A stretch of DNA of 64,000 bases, taken from Ailanthus altissimus (taxonomy: Eukaryota; Streptophyta; Magnoliopsida; Sapindales; Simaroubaceae). The notes under the pieces are model-generated. The model worked only from the letters and a program-made list of their open reading frames with translations, ran no database searches and was not told where the DNA came from. Position 1 is the first letter of the stretch; the number at the start of each line of letters is the position of its first letter. A program made the translations under genes and the position numbers. Shown piece after piece: positions 1 through 10,505 of this stretch. The stretch spans positions 14,868,501 to 14,932,500 of the forward strand of contig OX327710.1 of NCBI GenBank assembly GCA_946807835.1. The letters are read 5' to 3'.

Positions 1-451
1 TTATATTACATAAACTTTCATATAAAACCCGTACATTAACAGCAACACAATTACGAAGATTGCGAGCATGTGAATGTTTCAATACAATATTTGCTTAGAA
101 GCCACATGATTTTATACATATTATAAACAAATAATGATGCAATTTCCTACAACTTTAATTCTTTCCTTTCATTTCCCTTCCCTCGATAACAGTGACTCAT
201 TGCTTTCCCCAAAACAAAAGAAAAAGAAAAATTCAATCTTTATTCACCCTTATTTCTTAAAAGTCAATGTAATTAAACATTTTCTAAGTGACACTAATTT
301 GTAAGATAGCTATCAACTTAATTAGCTAATTCACATGAACCACAATTCAAAGTTAAAAAAATTACATATTAATTTCGTAAAACAACTTTAAATCATTAAA
401 ATAAATAAATAAATCAATTCACAGTTAAAATTTATCAGGCAAATAACTAAC
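1..451 (-). other. Intron 1 of the left-edge gene (partial)
   Basis: AT-rich sequence downstream (minus strand) of the donor at 451-450. No reading frame or second exon can be seen before the window ends, so this is probably all intron. Confidence 0.45.
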
Positions 452-680
452 CTATGACTCGAGTTGGGTCTTTTTGAGGAGGTGGGTCGGTTTGGGGAGG
501 ACCGGGACCAGCGGCGAGACAGCGGATGAGGCGCGGCGCACTGGGATTCGAGCGTAGGAGAGGGAGAGACGGGCGGTGGGGATTAGCCAGCGAGGAAACT
601 GACGGCGGAAATTGACTGGGGGTGTGAAAATACGTTAACGGTGGTTTGAGGCGTGTGCTTGTTGGCGAAAGAACGTCCAT
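452..680 (-). CDS. First exon of a probably plastid-targeted protein (partial, function unknown)
   Basis: The reading frame opens at ATG 680-678 and codes 76 residues rich in Ser, Pro, Leu and Arg with almost no acidic residues until the end, as in a chloroplast transit peptide. The segment RLIRCLAAGPG around residues 50-60 resembles a stromal cleavage site (I-R-C before small residues). The exon ends at 452 in a good donor (ATAG then GTTAGT, GT at 451-450), leaving one base of a split codon; reading on meets a stop at once, so the rest of the gene lies beyond the left edge. The exon is clearly more GC-rich than the AT-rich intron at 1-451. I do not recognise the mature protein. Targeting is inferred from composition only. 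Confidence 0.6.
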
Positions 681-1000
681 ATTTTTATTGGTTTTGGTTT
701 TTGATGTCGAGTTTCGGAGGCGATAATGATATAGTTGGGACTTGGGAGTGCGAATTCATAATTATTGGGCTTGGGCTGAATTTTATCAAAGAAGTATAAC
801 AAGTTGTTGTTTTTTTTTAAATCATATCATATCATTAATATCGTTAAGATATTACATCAATTTCCTTTAATAAACATATTAAAAAAATAACAGAATAAGA
901 TAAATACATTTTGAGATCATCTGATTCAAGTCTTTTACAAAGAAGAAGGCCGTCATACCCATAGTGGGTAAGGACAAGACTCTTTCTAAAGAAAGAGAGG

Positions 1001-1100
1001 ATAGACCTTTCCGAAGAAAGGGAAGATAGACCTTTCCGTAGAAAGGGAAGATAGACCTTTCCGTAGAAAGGGAAGATAGACCTTTCCGTAGAAAGGGATA
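1001..1100. repeat. 25-bp tandem repeat, four copies
   Basis: Four consecutive 25-bp units (1001-1025, 1026-1050, 1051-1075, 1076-1100) begin atagacctttccg. They differ at one or two positions; a more diverged relative precedes them from about 961. Each unit contains the inverted repeat CCTTTC-CGTA-GAAAGG, so transcripts of either strand could form a row of small hairpins. It lies in the 3' part of the retroposed insert. Confidence 0.85.
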
Positions 1101-1871
1101 ATCAGACCTCCGTAGGAGGAAAATACAGATCTCTTAAAAAAGGGAGAAATTATTGTTGCTAGACTTAAACTTAAGTCTATCCGCATACAACAAAAAAACC
1201 AAGCAAGTAACAGTACATATTCCAACACCCTCATGAAAACTAACGAACGGAGAATCGTTGGACGGGAGCACCGCTCGTCGCCAGTCAGGCAAGGAACACC
1301 GAAAATAGCCGGAAAAAATAGATTTTCAGGCCAGTTCCACCTAGACCTGGGGGAGCTCGGTGCGGGCTGGGAAGAGCAGCGGCGGCAGAGGCACAGAGTC
1401 TGCACTAGATGCCGGCAGCACCGAGTGAAGGCCGCTGGATTTGCATCACACCGGAACATGTTGGCGACGTGACCATTAGCTGCGGCGAGCAGGCAGAGGC
1501 AGAAGGCAGAAGAAGATGCATGTTTTCCAAGGGATAAACCGGCGAGGAGATGCACATCAGACCACCACCTATAGGCGCCAGTGAAGTGATTCCATGGCCG
1601 ACCGGCAGTGCTGCGAAGTTCCCTGCAAGCGCCGACGCAAGGAAACTGACGGTTCGGCATTGATAAGGCAGGCAGCGCACAGAGACAGGAGGCAGCAACG
1701 AGCTGGCGGAGGCAAAAGGAGTTGCATGGTCGTCGATGGATAAAACGGTCGCCGGTGCTTGGTTGCTGGCTGTAACGGCGAGCACCTGGAAAGAAGAAGA
1801 AACAGAAAAATAAAAAGCTAACAAAACAAGAAGATTGCATGAGTGAAGCTCAAAAAGAGCAGCTGGTTCGA

Positions 1872-1906
1872 CCACCGGAGAGGAGGCCAAAGCCCCTCTC
1901 CGGTGG
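1872..1906. other. Perfect 12-bp-stem hairpin near the 5' end of the retroposed insert
   Basis: CCACCGGAGAGG (1872-1883) is exactly complementary to CCTCTCCGGTGG (1895-1906) with an 11-base loop that can itself pair GGC with GCC. On the minus strand it sits about 80 bases inside the 5' end of the insert, like a structured leader of its RNA. Confidence 0.7.
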
Positions 1907-2237
1907 AGACTTGTTTTGGGGGGGAGGCGGCTGTCTTGGAGAGTAGAGAGAAACTTGATTTTTAGGGCATTTTTTTAAAGCCTCTGTAACAAGTTGTTGT
2001 TATGTTTAAAGTTTTGTAATTTTTTTCAAGTTATTAATAATTTTCAAGAAAAAATAATTCATATTTTCATATTAAAGAGCTATTATTAAATATGTGTAAC
2101 ATCACTCTTTTCAAAAATTGGGAAGTCGCCCTTAAAAATTGGTCGTCATTAATAAGAGTTTTGTAGTATGGCTTTGAAAACAGTACCAACTTGTTTGTTT
2201 CATAAAAAGTATACTCTCCCAAGACTCATACAACTCC

Positions 2238-2423
2238 AATCTCTATCTATCACAATGGAAGAAAAATACATAATTTTTGCCAATTATAGAGCTACGTTAG
2301 AGTAGAAAATCTACCATGACTAACACAAAATAGAATTTTAGTCTTGCGGAAGATCTCGACATATAAATACCTCAATCTCCCCCTTTCCATAATGAGAAGA
2401 AAATACTTTAATAATGCCAACTA
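2238..2423. repeat. Imperfect ~133-bp direct duplication
   Basis: A segment of about 50 bases starting caatctct at 2238 recurs starting caatctcc at 2371. Both contain a variant of ccataatggaagaaaatac and end in gccaaytata. It looks like an old local duplication with diverged copies and no coding content. Confidence 0.4.
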
Positions 2424-2544
2424 TAGGCCCCTCATTTGAGCACAGCTAACTTTAATGTCCTTTTTTAAAGACACCTCCGTTTTTTTCTCTCTTTTCATGC
2501 TCGACTCTCTGTACCAATTATAGTGAGACTTATGTAAAAGAAGA

Positions 2545-2940
2545 TTGGAATCTTTAATGGTTGTTATGTGTTTTCACTCTGACCAAGTGGAGAGTTATTA
2601 CTCCTATAATTCCTTTACTACTGATTGTTGCGACAAAGAGATGGATAAACATATTGCGATAAAGTATGTAGGAGTTATGGACACTGAAAATCTCTTAAAA
2701 CTCTACAGCTCGTTAACCATATCAAAAGAAAAGGAAGAGATTATTGAGATTTCCGGAGAGTTAAAGGAAAAAGGAGAAAAGATGAATGTTGGTTGCTTAG
2801 TAGGAAGAGTTCTCTCAAACCGAGTTGTGAACAGAGAAGCCTTTAAAGCTGCAATGCAACAGAGATGGAAGCCATTTGAAAAGCTGCAGATTAAGAGTCT
2901 GGGAAGTAACAAAAGGAATGTTCTAGCATTTGAACCATGA
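2545..2940 (+). pseudogene. LINE retrotransposon ORF1 fragment (DUF4283-like)
   Basis: The open frame codes 131 residues. The C-terminal half, from MDTENLLKLYSSLTIS through CLVGRVLSNRVVNREAFKAA to IKSLGSNKRNVLAFEP, has the layout of the DUF4283 domain in ORF1 of plant LINEs: a conserved L-V-G-[KR]-[VI]-L patch, then N-R-E-A, an aromatic W-x-P, and a Phe-rich end. The frame stops where the domain normally continues to a zinc knuckle, and no endonuclease or reverse transcriptase follows, so it is a truncated relic. The first ~35 residues look unrelated and may not be coding. Family assignment is from pattern recognition alone. Confidence 0.5.
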
Positions 2941-3024
2941 CATTTCGATAAACCTTTATTATTCTGACAGAAGTCTCTAGAATGGAAGAAGTTTATAAGC
3001 TAATGTTCCAACATACATCTTTGT

Positions 3025-4870
3025 CTAAATACACAATATATCAATCATATGCATGCAAAAAGGCATGATGCGACTGTTGAGAAGTAAAATAGGGCAGGTG
3101 AAAGAGCTAAACTCGGACGCTTGAGGTGGAAAAGCAACATCAGTCTGACCGGCATCCAGCTTATTGGTCAACTCTTCATTCTTCTTCGTGAGAGTAACAT
3201 TCTCCTTCATCAATTTATAAGATTCATCAAATGCCACATTGATTTGATGAACCTCTTCTTGAAGAGTAGAAACCATGCTCTCCATAATAGCTGCTTTGAG
3301 ATGAGCCACCTCAACCTCAGCTTCCTTTAGCTTTTGCTTATCTTTTATAGCACCCCAAAGTAAATTCTGATGCTATGCCAGAACACCGTCTAAATAAGAA
3401 GACGACAAGCAATTAGTGACTGAATAAACTATTGAAACCAAAAAAAGTTCATCACAAAGAAATTACTTCGAGCACAAATCTCATGTTGTATGCTAATGAC
3501 TTGAAGGCATCATATTTAAAAGTGGTGTTAGTATAAGTAGCCTTGATTGCACGCTTAGTCTCCCTCGTACTATGTGCTCGTACAAGTCCTATTTTACAGT
3601 TGGGATGTCTACAGCTTAAAGGATGAAGCCCCAATAACACTTATGACCTGTTCGGGTTAGAAGTAGTCTGACTTGAGGGAGTTATCAAAGAGTCTGATAT
3701 TATTATCCCCCTAATCGGATTGCTGTCTCTACTTGCTTGTCATGAAGGGGGTGGAAAACTCACGGGATCAGTGAAGGCCTCGGCCAACCTATTTCCTTTA
3801 TCAGCCGAAGTGCTCATGTGGCCAGCTCCCTGCCTGACCTTTGCTTACACCTCATCTGCTCAGGCCAAGCAATGTAAGAAACACCCTGATGATTCTTGCT
3901 TGATCCCCTCGATCTATAAGTCTCAAATGGACGAAGACGTTTTTTATTGTCGTTTTCTTATTCTATCCTTTTGAAGGATTAGAGAAAAATCAAAATAAAA
4001 GGCTTTTAATGTGAAGACCAAACATCACCAAAGAAGAATTGAGAATTACCTCTTCTTTTTTCTGCTATTCTTTCCTTTGGTAGTTCAAAACGTTGGCTGA
4101 CCACACTTGTATTCTTTAAATTCTCGAGTAAAAAGTTAAAGAGTTGCTTATCTCCAAGATTAAGCAACTTTATCCTTCTCTTTCCAAGTCAACTCGGGTT
4201 TAACCATCTAGAAAGTCACTGAAATAAGGATGGACAGGTTATAAACCACCAGAAATTTAACAAATATAGAGCATGAAAAAATAACAATCAAATACCTAAT
4301 CTTTAAAAAAATCCATTGACATGATAGATGCTCGAGCAACCTTATATGCTCTTAGCCCCATTCTTTACCAACAAAGAACCACAAGTGCTTCCACTTGTGA
4401 TTACTTGAAGGTAGATCCGAATAGGGTCATACTTCTTCTGGTTATAATAAGTAAAGAGATAATAGAACTTATTCGATTGATTAGAGTTCGTCTTACTCTC
4501 ATAGATCTACTGCAGTTTAGAGAAGGTAAGCTCACTAAAATAGGGCTTCAACCACATCAAGTATAGACTAACTAGTATCCTCAACGAGTTTAGATTCAAT
4601 TGGCAGGATGCTAAAATTAGATGGGAGAGCATATACAAAAAATAGCACTAAAGAGGAAGCTTTAACCATAAATTCAAGAAAACGAGGTCAAGGCCACCTC
4701 TTCAGCCAATGGCGCACTAACATACTTATTTTTATAAGGTGCCTTCAGCGTAATCATGCTTGGTATATTATATCTCACTCTCAATAGGTTGAGATCCTTT
4801 TGCTTCACAACCGAATGATGGTAGGGCGAGCAATCAAGCTCAATGTGAACCTCTTCATCAGTCAAAGGAA
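3025..4870 (-). pseudogene. Decayed gypsy-type transposon gene (Transposase_28-like plus coiled coil)
   Basis: Read on the minus strand, 4865-4674 codes NLLRVRYNIPSMITLKAP and then EEVALT, resembling the start of the plant 'putative gypsy type transposon' domain (PF04195: L-R-x-R-Y-x-I-P-x-x-V-x-L-R-x-P). After a frameshift near 4690, recognisable blocks continue down to about 4310 (a LASCQLNLNSLRILV block, then KFYYLFTYY), broken by several stops. Further downstream, 3372-3025 codes a heptad-rich segment (KQKLKEAEVEVAHLKAA... through NEELTNKL) expected for the coiled-coil tail of these proteins. Stops and frame changes show it is dead. The gap between the two parts is poorly conserved, so the whole span is a best guess. 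Confidence 0.45.
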
Positions 4871-6470
4871 TAAATATTTTCTTCTCTTTCTTTGGCTTGC
4901 TCAGTTGACCAGAAATTAGTGCTCGTTGCCTTAGTTGGTATGTCTATATCATTAGGTATCTAATCAAAGTTAATTGAACCCTCAAGTAACTCTGCCTCAG
5001 ATGTTTACTCCTTTAACAAACCTCCTAAATATCACTTAGAGACCTTGGTACTCCCGAGTACTCCTACTCTTGACTTTTCAAGTTAGGTTACTTTCAACAA
5101 CCAAGATTTTACCAGAATTGTCAGACTTACAACCAAATATACTTCGGCTAAAGACATGGTTATAATGACTTAGAAAAATAACATGGACAACCTATTAATA
5201 ATCTACTATACCGAGCCTTTAAGACAAATAAACAAGCACTCAAGTTGAGTACTTAAACATTGAAAATCAAAGCCAAAAAAAGTTCATAAAACACAAAAAA
5301 AAAAAATCTCAAAATAGCAAAGAAAAAGCACTTAGAATGAATAACGAAAGTAAATAATGCTAACTTATATAAAGATTGTTGAAGATGAAGAAAGATGATC
5401 ACAAAGAATGGAGAACTTCTCTCTCCATAAATCTCCACAGTTTCTCTATCTTAATATTGCCAAATGAAGCAAAAGTGAAGAAATAAAGAGATTGTGCCAA
5501 TAAATATAAAGTCCTTAGAGTAATCTTAGTTATTGATTCAAGATTTAAAGGCTGAGATATTCTCACGAGTGAAGAGTCCTCCTTATTTGGCACGTCCTTT
5601 CAAGAGCGCCCCTCAATAGTTTGATTGGTGCCAATAGTCTCAATTGCAACAACATCAACAAAAATTTGAAAAGACATAACTATTCACTCCACCTATTAAC
5701 ACACATTTCTCGAAGGGTCACTCAGCATTAAATGTACTTTTAGCACCAATTTCAAACAATAGTCTTCATCGTCACCATGGTAAGACAACCATGTCATGAG
5801 GGTTCATAACCCTTCAATGAGGAACACACATCTGATGAACACTATATTTATTGAAAACTCAACATTTAACTGTGAAAATTCTATAAAAGTCATCAAATTC
5901 AAGAACTAATATTAATTTTCATGTATAAGTCAACACTAAAAATTGAGGAACCTTGTTCCCCTTAAGATTCTGACTCAAATCCAATCCCCCAAAAGGCTCG
6001 TTGCAACCCACCAAAAGACTTAACATAAGCCTTCAATTTTGACTTATAAGAAAATGTCTACGATCCCAAAAGCTTCCAAGAGGTCAACCATGTAAGTCCT
6101 CTAAGGTCGACCAACCCTTAAAGTCCAACAAAAATATTCTTACCTACCATTGATTAATGACTCAATCATTCCCAAGGACCCCAGAGTCAGAGATGTCCCA
6201 GTTTTAAAGGACTCCACATGACACAGTTCTAAAAGAAATCTATATGTCTCAAATTTAACTCTAGAACGAACTCTACAATCTAACCCCATAAAACAGAAGG
6301 TAAACAATCAAACAATAATATGGGAATTCTACTTAAGACTTTTGCTTCTTCGATTCTTTGTAGAATAGAAAGTATATTAGAATTCTAGAGGCTGCATATA
6401 CGCAAAGGCTCCATTATAACCCTTAAGGCTCTATTAAAGTCCCTAAGCCTCTAAAAAGCCATATCTGTAA
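4871..6470. other. Non-coding stretch, probably transposon debris
   Basis: No frame longer than about 65 codons, no splice-consistent exons and no clear repeats. The position upstream of the gypsy-type relic (on its strand) suggests decayed leader or LTR sequence of the same element. Confidence 0.3.
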
Positions 6471-6620
6471 TCATTTCAATTCCCTGTACTCTTGTTGTAA
6501 AAATATTATTTAATAGTACATTTAAGTAAGATGATTATGCTCGATGAAGTAGATGTAGGTTTACATTGAACCGAGCCACTATAATTTTTCTCCTATTTAT
6601 ATATTTGTCTTATTTTGATG
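6471..6620 (+). mobile_element. Possible LTR fragment (R-U5 part)
   Basis: The block at 6551-6592 (gatgtaggtttacattgaac followed by cgagccactata) matches a motif found about 100-160 bp before the 3' end of the other LTRs in this window (GACGTAG-N-GAACCAC-TA). A run like ttccctgtactcttgttgta lies just before it, as in the LTRs at 24.5 and 27.2 kb. No LTR ends or partner were found, so this is tentative. Confidence 0.35.
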
Positions 6621-7438
6621 GATTTAGAATAAGTTTGAAACTTTGAAAGTCCAATAAACATTAAAGAGTTATCATTTTAGTTCAGCCTTTTGAGAGGTCC
6701 ATTCGTTGTTTTTAAGAATAAATAATTTCAACTCGTGAACTTAAAATTTCTAAAAATTCAGGGTCAATAATAATTTTTTTTTTCAAGTCATTAAATGGGT
6801 TTAGGGTTGTTAATATGTTGGGGGTCATTAACGAGTCTTGTGACACACAACCCAATTATGACTAGTTAAAAAAATGGGTTCAATAATTTTGACTCATTTA
6901 TTAAACGAGTTGTGTTTGTGTTGGATAAAAATTAAGTAAGTCAACACTTGACCCATTTTGCCATCTCTACCCTATTAAAAAAAAGAAAAAAAAAAGATGT
7001 GAATAACCGTAGGCTTCTAAATTAAGCTCAAGGTAAGCATTTCTTCTGTTATTTAGATGGTATATTTAAGAATACTTATGTATATAAGTAAAATAAATAA
7101 ATAAAACAACATTTTCTGTGCAAGTGTTCTTGAGCAGAAGCATTTTGCATTAAAATACTTGAAAACCCTTTTTACTAAGCACTTATCAAATGCTATTCCA
7201 AAAATATTTCAAATGTTTTTTTTTTATTGGTCTTTTACGTAATATAAAGCACATTTTTCAATATATTCATCTAAGAGATCCAAATGCTAACACAAAAGTT
7301 AGCAGAGTTAATTTATATCCTATATATACATGAAGTTGTTCAAGATCAAAATTTACCTATGGTTATATAAAACTTAGAAGGCAATTTTAAAGACAAAACA
7401 ATTTACTTTCAAATGTTGATGCTTTACTTGTCTTGTAC

Positions 7439-7630
7439 CTAGCTGCAGCAACTGCTGGTAGATATATATGATGCCCTAGGGGCTAGAGTCATTGCAGAAA
7501 TGGGGATGTTCCATGCCTCACTCTTGGTTTGTGTTTTAATGAATGAATTATCATATCTGCTCTCATGCAACATGACAACATCCATCTTTGGTTCCAATTC
7601 TGAAAATATATTTGATGCGTTTTTTTCCAT
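7439..7630 (-). pseudogene. Possible orphan exon or gene fragment, unknown
   Basis: A 63-codon frame from ATG 7630 to a stop at 7439 has non-repetitive composition (for example DVVMLHESRYDNSF and AWNIPISAMTLAPRASY) that looks more protein-like than surrounding noise. An acceptor-like TTTTCAG lies inside it near 7603, and a donor-like AG-GTACAAG just after the stop. I do not recognise a family and see no partner exon. It may be a gene fragment, a non-coding RNA, or chance. Confidence 0.2.
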
Positions 7631-7915
7631 GTTATATCAACGACAAATATCAGTCTTGTCACCATGTTAGATCGTACGGGATGCTAGCTCATCATATTAC
7701 AACACATAAAAAAATGAACCAAAAGAAAAAAACAAAATAAAAGAAAAAATCAAATTGCAAACTGAAAATCTAAGTAAATAATAAGCTAATCATTAACATC
7801 TTAATTACATCGATCATCTTTCACAAATACACATATATTGAAGATAGATTTAAAGCAGCACGCTAATTAATTAATATCTATATGATCAAGTGAGGGCTGC
7901 CATGGATTAATTTAT

Positions 7916-8427
7916 TCAGGGTTGAAAAAGCTTGTTTCCACATCTGCATTTCCATGATAGGAGGTAATAATTATTATCTTCTCCATCAGATGAAGATGGT
8001 GATGATGATGATGATATTGATGCTCTTACTAAACCTTTTCCTTGGTGAGAAGGAATAACAACAGTGGCTACACAAGGCCTGCAACTCAAGCACTTGTTTA
8101 CACAAGCAGGTGGCTTTGATCCCAGCACCATTTTTCTTTGAACCAAACTCTCATCATCATTTTGCTGACCTGAAATTACCAACCCAACTGGGCAAGAAAT
8201 GTAGTACAAATCAACACTCAAAAGGAACATGCAAATGAATAAATAAACAAAGTGAATTTATCAGAAGCTGCGATTGAAATAGTTTTACACATAAATGAAT
8301 AAGGTTTGAATTTACCTGATCTTAGAGGTAAGAACATAAGAAAAAAGATGAAAACCACAGTGACTGCTACTTTTAGGGCATGTGCTGGTGGGTAGTTTGA
8401 TCTTGATATGGAGATCATCATTACCAT
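7916..8427 (-). CDS. EPIDERMAL PATTERNING FACTOR-like (EPFL) secreted peptide
   Basis: Two exons, 8427-8316 and 8169-7916, are joined across a 146-bp intron with GT (8315) and AG (8170) ends; together they code 121 residues. Exon 1 gives a signal peptide: MVMMISISRSNYPPAHALKV, then a hydrophobic core VAVTVVFIFFLMFLPL. Exon 2 gives the cysteine-rich mature peptide: GSKPPACVNKCLSCRPC, a Ser-rich loop, and a terminal YYLLSWKCRCGNKLFQP. The six cysteines (C-x3-C-x2-C-x2-C ... W-K-C-x-C), the G-S-x-P-P start and the P-terminal end are diagnostic of EPFL peptides, which bind ERECTA-family kinases with or without TMM to control stomatal spacing and organ growth. The Ser-rich loop is coded by a TCA trinucleotide run. 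The start chosen is the first ATG downstream of the TATA box. Which EPFL member it is cannot be settled here. Confidence 0.88.
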
Positions 8428-8555
8428 GACTAATTTATTTCCTTTTCTGTGTGTTGCAGTGAATCCCAAGGGATAACAATATTTTGCTGAGAAGGAAGAA
8501 CAAAGAAGAGATGTTGAAGGATTGGAGGATTGATAAGGCAAAGGGATATGATGAG

Positions 8556-8566
8556 TATAATATATA
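8556..8566 (-). promoter_or_regulatory. TATA box of the EPFL gene
   Basis: Minus-strand TATATATTATA lies about 130 bases before the chosen ATG (8427), placing the transcript start near 8530. It excludes the upstream in-frame ATGs (for example at 8637) as real starts. Confidence 0.55.
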
Positions 8567-8639
8567 GACAGTGTTTCTAAGTACTGTTGCCTGTAGAAGA
8601 GGAGACATATCTCTGATTCAATGGCTTTGTTACCCAAAT

Positions 8640-9690
8640 AATACTTTTACTGTGTGAACAAATAAATTTTTTCCATAGTCTTTCTCTGGGAACTGGTAAA
8701 TTGATGACTTTATAAGGTGTGTTTGTGAATGACTGTAGAGACATTGGTTGGTCAACCATTAAAGTGGACTTGACTGACCGAAATGCACCATTCCAACAAT
8801 CCCATTAACCCAGAAAACGAAATTACACATTCCAATTAATTATTAATGAGGCCTAATCACCAACTGTCCCTAATATTTGTTCGATCAATCTTTTTTCCTA
8901 CTTTGTTCTACCTTATATTTATTCTTACGAGTAAGATTATCACATGCAAACTCCACTACTTGGTATAATTTTCTAACTTTTTCGTTAAATATTTTTAGTT
9001 AGAATATGCAGAATGACTTAGGAGAAGTAATAAAAATATTTAAGGACAGTATAATACAATTATTTTCCTCTTAAATGATTGGATTCTAATAATAGCAGCT
9101 TTTTTCATAGACAATTTAGGCGATTGCTTATGGTATTATTTTTTTTATAAAGAAAATCTCTTTATTTTTTTAAAAAAAAGACAAATTTCATTATATAAGC
9201 CTATTGTAATTGAATAATATTATTTTTTAAAGTAAGACCCTACTAAATTAAATACTTATATCTTTTATAATTTATTTATAAAAAAAAGTTAGATGAGTAT
9301 GAGAAATTTCACGAATTAACATTAATTATTTTCCTTTATTTTTGGTTAAATTTAAAAGATTTATGTAAAAGATGAAAAATCTCACTCACTAAATATTAAT
9401 CATTACCCCTTATTTGTACTTAAACTTAGAAGCACCGGACGTAAACGCAAAGCGAATTACCACCCTCTAAACTACGTCAAAGGGGCACTTATATTTTTTT
9501 TATAATATATCTTAATAATCAATCCAAATTAAGATTCTAGTCAAACAATTGTTTTTATATTATCTCTTCTTAAATAGACTATTTAATTCATGTTACTTCT
9601 CAAAATTAATCATTAAATTTTCAATTGAACTTTAGAATAAAATTTTATTCCTTCTAAAACTTTTATAAATAAGAGTCTCTACTTTTTCAT
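8640..9690. other. AT-rich intergenic spacer
   Basis: No coding frame, repeat unit or element end recognised; homopolymer runs of A and T dominate. Confidence 0.5.
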
Positions 9691-9815
9691 ATTTCATTAC
9701 TCACTTTTTTTTTGTCAAGCACAATTTAATTGTCATCGTTGTCTTAATTTAAGTTCTATCATTCTAACCTAGTTTTAATTAGTCATTACTTTTAGTAAAT
9801 TTCAATAAGATTTTT

Positions 9816-9970
9816 ATTGCCTTGTAAAGATATTTTATTTATAAATAGTTATTATTAATATTTCCTTGCATATTCTTGTTTATTTATTTGTGGTGTAATA
9901 AAACAATATGTCTCCCAAAAATTTAAAATATTTTGCATAGAACCCCAAAATTTCTTCGAGCCACCCCTGA
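9816..9970. repeat. Dispersed repeat, copy 1
   Basis: This stretch resembles 30228-30443: both hold an AT-rich segment with aaatagttattattaatatttcctt-like text, then end in agaaccc-aaa-ttcctt-gagccacccct. Read on the other strand both begin AGGGGTGGCTC, a style of start seen in several plant DNA-transposon families. The family is not identified. Confidence 0.4.
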
Positions 9971-10451
9971 TTATATATAACCTTTTGGATCATATTCTTT
10001 TTATTCTGTAGAAGGGGAGAATTAAACCATTGAGGCATTAGATATTATTGACCCATATAAAAATGCCACTTGATGTTCAGATAGTGAAATTAAGAACTCC
10101 ACTCATAATCCATCGGTACTTAAGATAATGTGTAGTGTGGGATCCGTCATTCCTTCATTTAGAGTGTGGTCGGGACTTGAGACTATATAGTGAACACATT
10201 CCTTTAATTTATGTTATCTTATTATCAAACTTCCCAAGTATTTAATGTCATTAAATGTGCACACCAACAATTATTGACATATCAGTGTGGGTCTGAATTT
10301 GGCACCAGAATTGTTGCCTTGGACTATGTTCTTTTTACCTTTTGAGATAAAAAAAAAATTCAGAAGGAAGAGTGAAACCAAGTGTGAATTTTGGAAATTT
10401 CAAAATGTCCTGATTCTATCAGCTATGAACAATTAATATTCCAAGTCAGAC

Positions 10452-10470
10452 AGAATCTATAGCACTATAT
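10452..10470. repeat. Direct repeat flanking the foldback element (left copy)
   Basis: agaatctatagcactatat here recurs as agaatctatagcattatat at 11619-11637, one mismatch in 19. The copies lie 36 and 21 bases outside the inverted repeat, separated from it by (TA)n, so a simple DNA-transposon target duplication does not explain them. Confidence 0.55.
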
Positions 10471-10505
10471 ATTTGACATAACATATATATATATATATGA
10501 AAATA

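Larger units (their letters stand above)
811..1986 (-). mobile_element. Retroposed insert with poly-A tail and 14-bp target-site duplication
   Basis: The same 14 bases, taacaagttgttgt, lie at 797-810 and 1987-2000. Between them is 1176 bp starting with a run of T (811-818), which is a poly-A tail read on the minus strand. A long target duplication plus poly-A is the mark of LINE-driven retroposition. The insert is much more GC-rich than its flanks and carries two overlapping minus-strand reading frames (986-1840 and 1405-1890) with no recognisable domain. Its 5' end holds a strong hairpin and its 3' part a 25-bp tandem repeat. It could be a truncated or non-autonomous LINE, or a retrocopy of a non-coding RNA. 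No reverse transcriptase is present, so it would have been mobilised in trans. Confidence 0.65.

Noticed and set aside
986..1840. 284-codon minus-strand frame as a protein gene
   Set aside because: It reads through the 25-bp tandem repeat and GC-rich retroposed insert, has no domain, and overlaps another equally long frame. Composition explains it.
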